Shown one piece after another: positions 34,140 to 47,502 of a DNA stretch of 64,000 bases. The stretch's first letter is position 1. Each line of letters opens with the position of its first letter. Below the pieces are notes generated by a model, which had not been told where the DNA came from, made no database searches, and saw only the letters and a list, made by a program, of their open reading frames with translations. Made by a program: the position numbers and the translations under genes. This DNA comes from Arabidopsis thaliana (taxonomy: Eukaryota; Streptophyta; Magnoliopsida; Brassicales; Brassicaceae), in contig NC_003070.9 of NCBI RefSeq assembly GCF_000001735.4, positions 29,993,971 through 30,057,970 of the forward strand, given 5' to 3'.

Positions 34140-37100
34140 TCATTGGATCTGCAAACCCAAAATTGCACAAACCCATTAGCCTGAGTTTGTCAACACTTTG
34201 ACTCCACTTGTGTCTGTTTGCCTTACCTTGTTCACCAGCATGTTCACTTGCTCCCTGTACATCTCCTTCAAGTCCACTATATCCGCTCGAAGTTCCTCCA
34301 ACTACCACCCAAACCCACTTTTTTATTAACTCAATGCCAACTACTGTTGTTAATGCTGGATACACTACTATTTTATTCACATATCTTACCTCCTCATCTC
34401 GTTCACCCATCAATTCCAGAGCAGCCGCGTGTCTTTGCCTTAGTGCTTCCAGCTCTGCCTTTATGCCCGGGACCCTATCTGCCTCCCCCCGTAGCTTCTC
34501 ACACTACATCCACAGTTACCAGATATAGACGAAATATCATCATAACACTGAGCATAATATCAACTCTAAACTCTCAGCGCTATACATACCTCTGCTGTCA
34601 TTTTGACTAGTTCTTCAGCCAGGGAATCTCGGATAGACTCCATTGATGCCTGTCCAAAGGCAAATAGACTCTTACAGTTAGATTCTACAGATAACGATGA
34701 TACTAACAACCAGCCTATACTACCTCGACGAGTAGAGCTAAACCTTCTAAACCAGCTTATAAAAGAAGGCTAACCACGGTGTGCAACTAACCAATAATTT
34801 CTCAACATGATCCAAACACCCATAGTGTCCCATTGTAAGGACTGATGTCAACCTCAATCCCATTACTAAGCCAATTGCCAAAAGCCTACCAACAGAGTTA
34901 CACAAAAATGTCCCAGTTGGATATTTTCTACACCTACCAAGCGGGTCATGTATGAAGCAAGTTCACCCTCTTTCTGTCGAAGTGTGGCTTCATAAGCACT
35001 CGGTGTGATGCTCTTCATGTAGTACGGACTCATAGTTGCCTCAGGCATGCTTCGCTTCTCAGAAAATTTATCTGAAGAATCAAGAGAAGCTTGCAGAAAA
35101 TAGCTCTCCTCCATGCTTCCAAGGCTGCTTGCGCTTGATAGCTTTCTAGGCAAGCTTCCTGATGCAATAGTTAATGAATTACAGATGTGCAATGCCTGAC
35201 TTATTAAGCAGTAGTATAGATCTAGATGCATCACCATTCTCAAAGGCAGAATTTTGCCTTGCTATAGGAAGCTGTTCAGAGACTGCCGAGGAATTGATAC
35301 GGGCCGTTCTTTCAAGATCCAAACGTGAAGCCTTCTCCCTCTCTAGGTCCTGAAAAAAATAGGCCATATTGAGAAACTACTTGGACAATAAAGAAGAGTA
35401 ATAAACTGGAACAGTTCGGTTGTTAATAGAAGCTACTCAGGATGAAAAAGTTTGGGAAAGCACTACTTTGATTGAATTCGCTAGGTACTTCAGTCCTTTA
35501 AATTCCGTAACTGATGGGGCATTTTTCATGGGACTAACTCTTATTAGATTAAGTTATGTCCATAAAGCAATGTAGAACCTTTTGAATAAGCTCGTTGTGG
35601 AGTAGCACTTCCTGCAACTCTTGCTTATGTTTTCTCCGAAGTTCCCTTATCTCAACTTCAAGTTGGTTTGCTCGACCTTCTAGGGTATCTGCTTCCTCCT
35701 TAGCTGCCAGATACTCCTGTCTATTTTCTGCTGCTCTCTGCCTCTCTTTCTCAAGTGACTTGCTTAACTGGCCCTGTTCTGCTCTGAGACATGAAAGCTG
35801 GATAGGAGAACTGGGTAAGCTAAAATTTAGAGAAAGCTGCGAAAATTGATGAAGAACAGTGTCAAAAAGCATAGAAAACCTGGGCCTCTAGAACATTGAT
35901 CCTTGATAATGTTTGAGAGAGGCGTTCATTCACAGAGCGCTCTCGTTCTTCAGCTGTTGCAGCTTTACTTTCTGCTTCCTGAATATTTCTAGAAAGTGAA
36001 CAAAAAGATAGAGAAAACAAAAATAATTGGCTGAATATAGCATAGAGCAGTGTTGTTCATAACACCTGCAATCGAGAATTCAGAGTTCTTTCTACAGCAG
36101 CCCAAGCTTCTGCTGTTCTATATGAAGTTTCCTATCGCCAATCAGATAAGAGGCATGCAATGTTACAATTTAATTTAAGATTCTAATCTCAGGAGAAGTT
36201 CTTTCAGAAAAAACATATGGGTCAATTTTTTACCTGCATAGCCTCAATCTGTCTTAGGAGAGGCCTTGTAGACTCAGGAACCTGTGTGATTAATTCCTCA
36301 CACCTTCGCTCACTAGCCTATAAGAGTGGTTGGTTTAGCAAACAGTAAACAGAACAAACTATTAGTAACTAGAATTATGGTTCAAACGTAACCAAAAGGC
36401 GATAACCAAAGAAAGAAATATGCATAGAGACAACGAAACATCTTGATTTGACCTGATAGCGTCTTTGAAGGTCCTCAATTTCTCCACGGAACATGTCTTC
36501 CCTATACACTGCCTGTAAAAATTAGAGCCCACCGACTAGGTGAGTATAAATAAAATGATGAGATCCCAGTAGTACTCTATCCCAAATTTGATCGAGGAAG
36601 ACAAAACCTGTTGCTCCTTTTTGCTTAAGGTTTGCCTCAATTCTTCCAGCGCCTGGACTAGCATAGATTCCCGCTCTCCAGCCTCCTTTAGACGATTCTC
36701 TAACTCTGACCTCGCTTCATTGTTGGTACGCTCCTCAGCTAACGCTTGAGCTTCCTTTGCTGCAGCTAATGCGTTTGAGTAATAGTCTTTCTGAGAAGTA
36801 AGTTCAGCTTGATGTTTTTCTATGGTCTCTTGCAGCAGCTTTTCTGTAGCTGTCTTGTCCCTTTTAATGCTTTCGACCTTATTTTCTTCCGACTGGCAAT
36901 TGAAAGGAAAAATTAATGAAGCTAAGAAGCTTAACAAACTTTGCAAATGCTTTAGTTATTTAGATATTAATCCTGCCTACAAGAAGACTGATTTTCAAAC
37001 CAGCCTTTCACAAAAGCTTCTGGGAAATCAAGAAAACCCCTTCAGGCAGTTTCATCCTTAATGACGTGGTTAATGAAACAAAAAAAAAAAAATCAATTAC

Positions 37101-39538
37101 CTGAAGCTTTGTGATCAGTCCTTTCTTTTCTTCTTCTGCCTCTCTAATCTAACCCTCGTACAAATAAGAATTGCCATGAGACTGTTGGTATTGATAAAAA
37201 TGAAACACATAGCGTTGAATATATACCTGAGCCCTTAGCTTCCTGATCTGAGCTTCTTGAGCAGCCTGTTTCTTTGAAAGCTCTTCGCCTGAAATGATTA
37301 GCATTAATATCAAGAGCTCAAGCTGAGCAAGAAATGACGTCCTTTCATTTTTCAGGTGTTCGCTTTCAACACCATTTTTTTATAACGAGAAAAATACGAT
37401 CCATAATTCAAGCATTCCAAAAGGCTGTCTTACCTTCAGCCATAACTTGATTTATTATTTCATCCTTTTCTTTCAAAAGGGCCGCAGCATCACTTTTCTT
37501 GTTCTGTTCTCTTCTAAGTGTATCCCGCTCTTTGGTGAGAGCATAAACCTACAAAGATAAGCACTGTGAAGGCATATATATATATAATGAAAAGAAGAGA
37601 ATTGAAAGAGAAGAATGATAAAAGATATAATACCTTCCTCTCAAGAGTTGCAACTCTCTGATGGTATTCTTCTCGCAAAGACTCGACTTCAGCTTCGTTA
37701 GATTTCCTCTGTTCCAGAGCAGAGGTTATTAGAATGTAGATTCAAAATCATTCCAAATGAAAGGAAGATGGGCGGAAGACTGGGGAAAAAAGTAATCCTT
37801 CATCTAATATCCCATATTCCGCATACTCTATTGTACCTTCAAATCCTCAGTGACAGATTTTAGCTGCTCATTTTCATGCATCAACTTCGCAATCTCATCA
37901 GCCTTTGCCTGTAAACAAATCCCCAGAAAATTGGTATAGAAGCACCATATCCGTAGCAAAACCTTTCATGAGGATCTAAAGATGTACCTGAGCTTGCCTT
38001 GCAGCACCTTGCAGGGCATTTTCCAACATTTTTATTTCCTTTTTGGTCTTCTCTAATTCCAGAATAACATCAGCAGAGTCGGAAACATTTGTCGCAGAGC
38101 TTGAACGCTGGCTTTCATTTAACTCACTAGTATCCAGTCTTGAATCTATTTCACGAGAAACAAAATCCACAATTCTCTCCGAAATTTCATCTGACGACGA
38201 TCTCTTTGGTATAGAAGACTCGTAAGGAGAACCATCAGACTCAAAAATTAAAGACGGATGAGCAACAGGGGACTCTATCCTATTTACATGATTGATATCT
38301 GGTGAAACTTCAAAATTTTTAGACGAGGTTCTCCCTTCCAGATTTTCACCCAGAATTTCTTGTTCATTTGTTGTCTCATCCATATAAGTAATCTTATGCT
38401 GTCCATCTAACACAGGGGAGTGAACAGTGTCTTTGTTTTCTACAGTAACCTCTTTTGCTTCAGAATCCTCAGGCTGTGATTCCTCAGCCTCTGACTTGGG
38501 TTGCTCGGGCTGTGAATCTTGAGAAGCTGTCATTTCCAGCTTTTCATTAGGTTGAAGACTAGTCTTGTAACCTGAGGATTCAGGAGTCTGAAGAGAATAT
38601 TCAGAGGACTCTTCGAGAAGTATCTGCGATTGCGGTTCATCATCTTTGGGATCCAAAACAACAGTTTCTGTTACCTCAGGATTATCTGCTTGATCAGCTT
38701 CTCTTCTCACGTTTGTTTCTTTATTTGCTTCAACAGATACTGCTTGTTCAGTAGCTAGCTTAACCGATCCAGCTTCTTCTTCTTTTTGTTCAATTTGAGA
38801 CGGATTTTCTGTACGCACAGAGTCTTCCAATGTATCAGGTTTCTCATCAGAGGTGTTACCCATGAAGGACATAACGGGATCAAAGAGGCTTTTGGTATCA
38901 ACTGCAGGTGGCCACATACTTGAAGCTGCATCTAAAAAGAAAGAACAAAAGGATTTTTGTTGTGAAAGGTACAAGAAACTCAAGACAAACTAGAGAAGAA
39001 AATGATTTGTGCTACAGTTAGGTAAACACAGAATACCCCTGAAATCATAGCCAGAAAAAGCTGTCACCAAGTAAACGCAAAGATCCAAAACAAAGTGTTT
39101 TTTTCAAATTCAGAATAAAATGCAATGGGTAGAATCTGAAGCACACTAGCTAAGCTAGTTCTAAGAAAAATAAGACAGAATCCCATAACTTGCAAGATTG
39201 TATTATTGCAACAGCAGATTATTGATCTAAACATCCTACATAAAGAAGAAGAAGAAAAATGGCAGGTCCTATCAACAAATGCGCCTTGAGTAATCAAATC
39301 CTATATTCCCAGCTGACTAACAGCAGATTATTGGGAAGGATGATAATATTATGTGTATTGATTGGAAAAAAAGTGAGAAGAAGAGAACACCTTCAGCGGC
39401 AGAATCGGACTTGTCGTCGAAGCCAAGGGCGTTGTCGAAATTCTTTTCAATGTTTTTAACGCTCTCCTGGAATTTATTGACAGCGCCAGTGAGATCTGGG
39501 AATCCTCCCAGAGAAACTTTGCCACTGAACCAAGCCAT
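34140..39538 (-). CDS. GC5: Golgin candidate 5 (TMF/ARA160-type Golgi coiled-coil protein)
   Basis: Peripheral Golgi tether of the TMF family, as At1g79830. Nineteen coding exons: 39391-39538, 37988-38931, 37837-37908, 37634-37708, 37434-37548, 37227-37288, 37101-37148, 36608-36892, 36453-36512, 36234-36317, 36066-36131, 35880-35978, 35579-35797, 35235-35349, 34938-35158, 34590-34649, 34390-34503, 34227-34301, 34140-34148. They give 956 residues. The N-terminus is MAWFSGKVSLGGFPDLTGAV. Residues about 50-320 are acidic and probably disordered (large exon 2). From about 330 to 880 the sequence is heptad-rich coiled coil. The C-terminal TMF homology region (ELRADIVDLKEMYREQV) should bind Rab6-like GTPases. 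The last coding exon has only nine bases, encoding Ile-Gln-stop. Confidence 0.95.
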
Positions 39539-42500
39539 CTCTACTTGAGAGATATATCTGGAAACTCGATCGACTTAAATCTCAGAAATCACCGGACCAG
39601 ATCCATCTCCAGCCCTGTGGCTTCCAAGGAAAACAATCAACCAATCGAGTTTAGATCCCAATTACATCACTGAATCAATTATTAAGACGAGGCGATTGGA
39701 TAAAGCAGAATAGAGCTATCTATTGGGATCATCAATGGCTTACGAGAAGGAGATGCGTCGTCCTTGCCGTCGTGATCGAATTCCGGAGGAGAGAGACCCA
39801 CCCCTATGTGTTTTATGTTTTTTTAGATCCAACAAAATCCAAATCCTTTTTTTTCCCTCGGCCACCGGCGGTACAAACGGCGTCGTTTCGCGGATTAGAA
39901 AAACGTTCTGTCTTGATATCATTTACTTCATTCTAAGCGGCTTTGGTCTGAATTTTTTATATACAAGGCCTGTCTCCGTTTTTGTAAAGGGAAAACAGTA
40001 GGATCCATTTTAGCCTCTGTAAGTAACAATATTGGGCCCCTAAAAGCCCACCCATTTTGGGGCCAGCAAACCAAGGCACCCTCGGTTCCGCACGCTCGCT
40101 AAGACGCTAACCTATGCATATGTTGATATGTTTTTTCTCTTCCTTTTGGTATGAATCTTGATTTGTTTTGATACTCATGATGTACATTCGTATTCTCTTA
40201 CGTATTGTAAACCATCCTATTTCAGATCACGATTATATCTTTACATTTACATTTTTCATTTTTATTTCTGTTTGAATGTTACAATTTACTAGTAGAGTTA
40301 TTCATTAAAATACTACAACTGGTATACAGAAATGTAATTTGAGTGATAAATTATATGAAATAATTAAGTAATATATGTGATATTTATGGATCCAAACAAA
40401 AACTAATTACTGGTTCATTTTCTATTTTAGATGTAAGCAAAATGTGTAAGATTCAAGGTATATATATATCCCAATATACGTATATATGTGGTACTCACTA
40501 GCTAGTAGCTCTCTCACAACTGTGTCTTTTGGTTTTCATCAGCTGATCCTCTCCAACTAACTATCCATCTTTTGTTTTGCGGTTGGACTTGGAGGTACCA
40601 AGAATATTAGCAACGTACGACTCGTATGGTATCATTTCCTTTGTACAAAAAGTGAATATCAAAATGCATTGTATTAATTATATATAAGTTAGTATATGGA
40701 GTTAGTTGTCCTCACTGTCTTTATCTGGCGCAATCTCCTATGCCATCATTCCCTCTTCACACGTACGTGTGCACACTCGATGTCACATTTGTATAAACAC
40801 GTTTGCTTTTAGCGTGAGATCATCACCATATTCCATTTTTGGTGGGTCAGTTCTCTTTCTAGATAGTTATTTGTAAGGACGTGAATTAAAAGGGATCGTC
40901 GTCACTTGTTGAGATAAAAGAAAAGATATATGGTCAGTTTCTGCATCTTGGAATCAACTTAAGGGTTGTCTTAATTAATTTTGATAGACCCTACTTTAAA
41001 AATTAATTAGTTGCTTTCATTGGCCCTCAATAAGAAAAGCCAAAAAAGAAAGAAGACTGGTCTTGGAAGTTTGCCAACACGGGTAATAGATTAATGGTGA
41101 AAAGGGCGAATTTTTTTACCCAAAACCCTAATTAAGTAGAAGTATTAATCGAGAGCAAAAAAGAGAGAGAGAGTCAGTAGCCAAAAGGAATGAATGGAAG
41201 AAAGAAAAAGGAATCTCTATAGGCAGCATATATTCAAGTAATTAATTAAAGTAGATAGATAGAGCAAAAGGAGAGGTTAGGAGGCATTAATTAATTATTT
41301 AAGAGCATGTGGTGAATGTAAATGTTTATGGTTGCTTCCCTCTCTATACATTATGTATCTACCTTTCCTAACTAACAATTCCCTAGGCCGTACGACGACT
41401 AACAAAGAAAAAAACAAAAGAAACTGATAAAGCTTTTGAATTGTAGATAAATCATCTGCTACAGTTATACCATTATATATCTTATTAAAGACCTAAGTTT
41501 CCTTCACTATACGTCTTCGTCCATTTACGTACGTATTATACGGACGGTTTAAGCTACTATATCTATATTGTTAACAATGTAACTGTTGAGATATATCTTG
41601 CAATAATATGTCATGGTGTATGCATACGATAATATGAATCAATGTTTGAAATCTTGACGTGCCCGTGATACAATAAGATGATCAAAATTTCAAATTTTGT
41701 CAAATATTAAAACAACATACACATACACATGTGTCCAGGTGGCATTATAAAATGTATATATGGTGGATATAGAGAGAGAGGGAGATGCGTATAGTGAATA
41801 GGAAAGTAAGTAATAAAGAGAGGGTGGAGGAATTGGAAAGGGGTTGGAGGCAAACCCATAAAGAGCATTCATTTCCTTTTAAGGTCGCTGAAATTAATGA
41901 GTAACGATCGGTCAATGCCTCTCGCTGACCTTTTTCTTTTTTTACAACAACAAATAAAAATAAAATAAATTTCGACGTCTCTTTCCGCTGCTGAATTACA
42001 TTTGTTGAATTAATTTTCTCTGCTTACGTACGTCTTCTAAACTTTCTCTATCCGAATTCTTTTTTAACTTTCTAACTTATATTCAACAACTCTTCTTTCC
42101 TGCCTTTACCGTTAGTCTAATTGTTTTCCTAATACTGCTACGTACATACCCCTACTATACTAGTCAGTGTATTAGATTCGATTGGGATTAATCCAGGAAT
42201 ATAGATATCCCATTAGTTTTTATAAAAATATTGGAAGAGGACAAGTCTCAAGCAATTTAGGGTTCCATGTAGCGCTGCAATATACTGTTAGTAACTCTCT
42301 CTTACCCATATATTGTATATGCTAATTCTTATCAAATATATATATATGCTTCTCCCAGAGTCCCAGTTTCCTATAATCCTGACGCAATTATACTAATAGA
42401 GCCAAGTTTACATAATAAAGTATATATGATTAATAGATAGGGTTTCTTATTAAGCCATATCTTAAATTAAGATGTGATGATAGCGTTTTGTATAAGTTAC

Positions 42501-43370
42501 CAATTGTTTGAAAGAAGAGATCATCACAATAATAAATCATAAGTAGTAGTATATAGTAATAAATAAATACACAAGTCATAATAAGAGTAATGAGAGGATA
42601 ATTAAGGAGGGAAGAAGAAAGCAGAAAATGCGGTTGGAGAATTAGGTGCTAAAAGTTAGTTGAGTCCATCTCAGTATCTAACGGTCAACTCTCTCTCTCT
42701 CTAGAGAAAACAATTAAGAAATCTGACATACACATATGTCTCTCTCTCTCTCTCTCTCTAGTCTATACACACAATTCAATTAAAGAAGAGACAGAGAAGT
42801 TCGTCTTTTTTGTTTTTATACCCTTAAATCAATCATGCAATTGTAACCCTTCCTTCTTATTCTCATTCCTTCCCCCCCTGTCTACAGTAATCTATAGCAA
42901 CGCCATTATGTACTACTTTTAACGGATAATTTGCTCATGTTTCAATATGGCTTCATTGTATATATGTTCAAGTTCTTCTCAATCCTTTATATCATTCCAA
43001 CATAATTCATATTAAAGTTAGTAGCTGAAATTGGAAGGCTGATATATTTTCCATAATTCAAATTTGAATTTTGCTCATCATATATATATGTATATATTAA
43101 AAATCGAATATTAAGAAGAAAAATGAAGTCGATCGATGGCTGCCAATGCTGTAGCTGGCCATGTTTTAAACTACTCAATTGTCGGATTGAAGTATAGCCA
43201 AAATATATAAAACCGTAAAAGGACTAAATATAATAATATAATAGGTATTAATTAATTAAAACTAATTAATTATAAAAGAAGCACCTAAAAGTCAAGAGCA
43301 GTAGAGAAATGGAAGAAATATCTGAAAAACGACCGCTTATATATATATGTATCATTGGAATTGAAGAGGC

Positions 43371-43401
<31 letters not shown>

Positions 43402-43555
43402 CTTAGCTTATATATTAATTGAAAGTACATTTTGGTGTATAAGTAATTAAAGAAGAAAGAAAAAAAGAGAGATAATATATAAGGAAGAAGGAGTGCGAGG
43501 AGAAGAGGGAAGAGATCATAATTAAGCAAAGAAGCTAGCTAGGGACAGGATTTGT
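39539..43555. promoter_or_regulatory. 4-kb gene-free region between divergent GC5 and GLABRA2
   Basis: The longest gene-free stretch of the window. Near GC5 it carries site II motifs (TGGGCC 40033-40038, AGCCCA 40045-40050). The rest, 40.1-43.55 kb, is AT-rich and most likely the GLABRA2 regulatory region, known in Arabidopsis to be controlled by MYB-bHLH-WD40 complexes. Visible elements are an L1-box-type TACATTTA (reverse of TAAATGTA) at 40242-40249, a MYB-core TAACGG near 42679, paired CT runs at 42689-42702 and 42739-42759, and a TA run at 43371-43397. Open frames inside are short and unsupported. Confidence 0.6.
42689..42759. repeat. Paired CT microsatellites upstream of GLABRA2
   Basis: Two CT runs, 42689-42702 and 42739-42759, each ending in TAG and separated by 36 bases, about 0.8 kb before the GLABRA2 start codon. 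Pyrimidine patches like these are common in plant promoters and leaders. Confidence 0.7.
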
Positions 43556-46500
43556 ATGTCAATGGCCGTCGACATGTCTTCCAAACAACCCACCAAAGAC
43601 TTTTTCTCCTCTCCAGCCCTCTCTCTATCTCTCGTATACTACTCTCTCTTTTCTACATACATGTACTTGCTAGCTCTCACATAAACATATATTATATATA
43701 TGTCTTGATTTTAATGGAGATAGGAATATATACAGGCTGGGATATTCCGGAATGCATCCTCCGGCAGCACCAACCCTGAGGAGGATTTCCTGGGCAGAAG
43801 AGTAGTTGACGATGAGGATCGCACTGTGGAGATGAGCAGCGAGAACTCAGGACCCACGAGATCCAGATCAGAGGAGGATTTGGAGGGTGAGGATCACGAC
43901 GATGAGGAGGAGGAAGAGGAGGACGGCGCAGCTGGAAACAAGGGCACTAATAAGAGAAAGAGGAAGAAGTATCATCGTCACACCACCGATCAGATCAGAC
44001 ACATGGAAGCGTACGTTCGATATAATTATTCCATCCTTACCTAGCTAACTAATTAAACCCCCCACCCCACTTTTTAATAAGTATAAACTTAATAATTATG
44101 CTTCACAAATTAAAACACTTAATTAGGGGATTCCGATTCATTAGGGCTAGCTTCTATCAAGAAACATTCATTAGTTGTTTTTTCCGGTGCTCATATTTCT
44201 TGATGTTTTATAAGTAATTATGATTTTAATCCCTTTCTTCGGTATATACTGTAGTACTTAATTAGTGGAAGAAGGAGAAGGTGTCTTGCGTTGAAGAGCA
44301 ATTCTCAATTACGCACCTTCAATTCTCCATTAATTTCACATACATATATATACTTAGATGATGTATTCATACAAATATATTGCCGATCGATGATATATGA
44401 TCCAGCATTAGTTTCAATGCGCTTATATGGTTTCGGACGCTTACTCGTTATTATTCCCCGTCTTCTCCTGACATGACTGTAGGTACATGCGCGTTATAAC
44501 GTATATAAAGGCTTAAACAATAAAGTGTTAATTTGTTTCATCACAATTAAAGCTGATCAGTAATAGTATACATATGCCTAGTTAGGGTTCAGTTGCATGT
44601 AAAGATTTTCATCTTTTAGAAATGTCTGAATTTGAGGACGTTGCAGGCTATTCAAAGAGACACCACATCCGGACGAGAAGCAAAGACAGCAGCTGAGCAA
44701 GCAACTAGGGCTGGCCCCTCGCCAGGTCAAGTTCTGGTTCCAAAACCGCCGCACACAGATCAAGGTAATGTATATCTTACGTGATATGGATTTTTGTCTG
44801 ACTATAGTAGTATATATATAGTTTATGAATCAATCATGCATGGACAGGCTATTCAAGAACGGCACGAGAACTCCCTGCTCAAGGCGGAACTAGAGAAGCT
44901 GCGAGAGGAAAACAAAGCCATGAGGGAGTCTTTTTCCAAGGCTAATTCCTCCTGCCCCAACTGCGGAGGAGGCCCCGATGATCTCCACCTCGAAAACTCC
45001 AAACTGAAAGCCGAGCTCGATAAGCTTCGTGCAGCTCTTGGACGCACTCCCTATCCCCTGCAGGCTTCATGCTCCGACGATCAAGAACACCGTCTCGGCT
45101 CTCTCGATTTCTACACGGGCGTCTTTGCCCTCGAGAAGTCCCGTATTGCCGAGATTTCTAACCGAGCCACCCTTGAACTCCAGAAGATGGCCACCTCAGG
45201 CGAACCTATGTGGCTCCGCAGCGTTGAGACTGGCCGTGAGATTCTCAACTACGATGAGTACCTCAAGGAGTTTCCCCAAGCGCAAGCCTCTTCGTTTCCT
45301 GGAAGGAAAACCATCGAAGCATCTAGAGATGCGGGGATTGTGTTTATGGACGCACATAAACTTGCCCAGAGTTTCATGGACGTGGTACTTTTCCATTATT
45401 TATTACTGTTACCAGCTACTATAACTTATTCTATGTGTATAAAAAGGAATTGATGTGTACGTGTAACGCGCAGGGACAATGGAAAGAGACATTTGCATGC
45501 TTGATCTCAAAGGCTGCAACGGTCGATGTTATCCGGCAAGGCGAAGGGCCTTCACGGATCGACGGGGCTATTCAGCTGGTGAGTACTCATCAATATATAC
45601 ATATAGTGATAATTGATGAATGACGACTCAGCTGATACATGGGATGGATATGGTTTATAACTATTGTGGCAGATGTTCGGAGAGATGCAGCTGCTCACTC
45701 CGGTCGTCCCCACAAGAGAAGTGTACTTCGTGAGAAGCTGCCGGCAGCTGAGCCCTGAGAAATGGGCAATAGTGGACGTCTCGGTCTCCGTGGAGGACAG
45801 CAACACGGAGAAGGAGGCTTCTCTTCTGAAATGTCGAAAACTCCCCTCCGGTTGCATCATCGAGGACACCTCCAACGGTCACTCCAAGGTCACCTGGGTG
45901 GAGCACCTCGACGTGTCTGCATCCACAGTTCAGCCTCTCTTCCGCTCCTTAGTCAACACCGGTTTGGCCTTTGGGGCTCGACACTGGGTCGCCACCCTTC
46001 AGCTCCATTGCGAACGCCTTGTCTTCTTCATGGCTACCAACGTCCCCACCAAAGACTCTCTCGGTCCGTCTATATATCCGGATCCTCCATTTACACTCTC
46101 TATCTTTCTTTATATATAACCTTTTCACTCCTCTGTTGATAATCAGGAGTTACAACTCTTGCCGGGAGAAAGAGTGTGCTGAAGATGGCTCAGAGAATGA
46201 CACAAAGCTTCTACCGCGCCATTGCTGCATCAAGCTACCATCAATGGACCAAAATCACCACCAAAACTGGACAAGACATGCGGGTTTCTTCCAGGAAGAA
46301 CCTTCATGATCCTGGCGAGCCCACGGGAGTCATTGTCTGCGCTTCTTCTTCGCTGTGGTTACCTGTTTCTCCAGCTCTTCTCTTCGATTTCTTTAGAGAT
46401 GAAGCTCGTCGGCATGAGGTACCTTGTCAAATTCACACACATTTAAGCAAACAAGAAAAGCGGTTTCCACTCATATATTTATCTAACGATACATATCATC

Positions 46501-47043
46501 AGTGGGATGCTTTGTCAAACGGAGCTCATGTTCAGTCTATTGCAAACTTATCCAAGGGACAAGACAGAGGCAACTCAGTGGCAATCCAGGTGCGTTTATT
46601 TTGTCTTCTCCTCCTCTAAATCTGTCTAGGCCTTGATAATCTGAATTTCTATACATTTCCAGACAGTGAAATCGAGAGAAAAGAGCATATGGGTGCTGCA
46701 AGACAGCAGCACTAACTCGTATGAGTCGGTGGTGGTATACGCTCCCGTAGATATAAACACGACACAGCTGGTGCTCGCGGGACATGATCCAAGCAACATC
46801 CAAATCCTCCCCTCTGGATTCTCAATCATACCTGATGGAGTAGAGTCACGGCCACTGGTAATAACGTCTACACAAGACGACAGAAACAGCCAAGGAGGGT
46901 CGCTCCTGACACTCGCCCTCCAAACCCTCATCAACCCTTCTCCTGCAGCAAAGCTGAATATGGAGTCTGTGGAATCCGTGACAAACCTCGTCTCAGTCAC
47001 ACTACACAACATTAAGAGAAGTCTACAAATCGAAGATTGCTGA
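43556..47043 (+). CDS. GL2: GLABRA2, HD-ZIP class IV homeodomain-START transcription factor
   Basis: Nuclear regulator of epidermal fate: promotes trichomes and seed mucilage and represses root hairs in non-hair cells (At1g79840). Nine exons: 43556-43633, 43736-44010, 44647-44764, 44848-45384, 45474-45578, 45673-46063, 46147-46418, 46503-46589, 46663-47043, giving 747 residues, the Arabidopsis length. Order: short N-terminus, acidic stretch ([18 protein letters not shown], about 70-88), homeodomain at about 100-157 with helix 3 [14 protein letters not shown], the zipper-loop-zipper with the CxxC-like SSCPNCGGG, the START domain (about 250-490) and the class-specific C-terminus. Intron 2 is long (636 bases) and splits the homeodomain. 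ATG 43556 starts [16 protein letters not shown]. Confidence 0.97.
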
Positions 47044-47502
47044 TGACAAGTCACAGCAGATATTATTTACCTATATATAATTATATGATAATGTATAGCA
47101 GCAGTGCATTAAAGTTTTGTACAAAAACGACCAGCTCTCTCTTCTCCAATCCTATTATTATCCAACACCTTTTTGGTCCATTCCATTGGCAAATGAACCA
47201 TAACAAGAGGAGCAAGAACCGTAGAATTAGCAGAAACAAAAGTCGGATCACTGAGACCACAAGCACACAGTAGCAACAGAAACATATTAATTCACATTCT
47301 AAATGTAACTGGAGGTGAAGATGAAGTAAGAGCAAACAATTGGTAGTCGGAAACAATCAGATTGAAAACACACTCATGGCATAAGCAATGAAATCACAAA
47401 AGCATTCCATAAATTACACTGGTTCCGGGATACACAACAAACAAACAGAAGCAGAGCAAAAAAAAGACGGCTTTACCAAAAGAAACAAAGAGCAATCATT
47501 CT
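47044..47502. other. Convergent 3' flanks of GLABRA2 and PRPS17
   Basis: 459 bases between facing stop codons. It holds both 3' UTRs and is AT-rich near GLABRA2. No gene is supported. Confidence 0.5.

Noticed and set aside
34208..34610. Open frames of 106 and 130 codons on the + strand
   Set aside because: They lie opposite the last exons of GC5 and have low-complexity Ser/Pro/Leu composition.
43281..43529. Minus-strand open frame with many Ile-Tyr residues upstream of GLABRA2
   Set aside because: It arises from the TA run at 43371-43397 and AT-rich promoter DNA.
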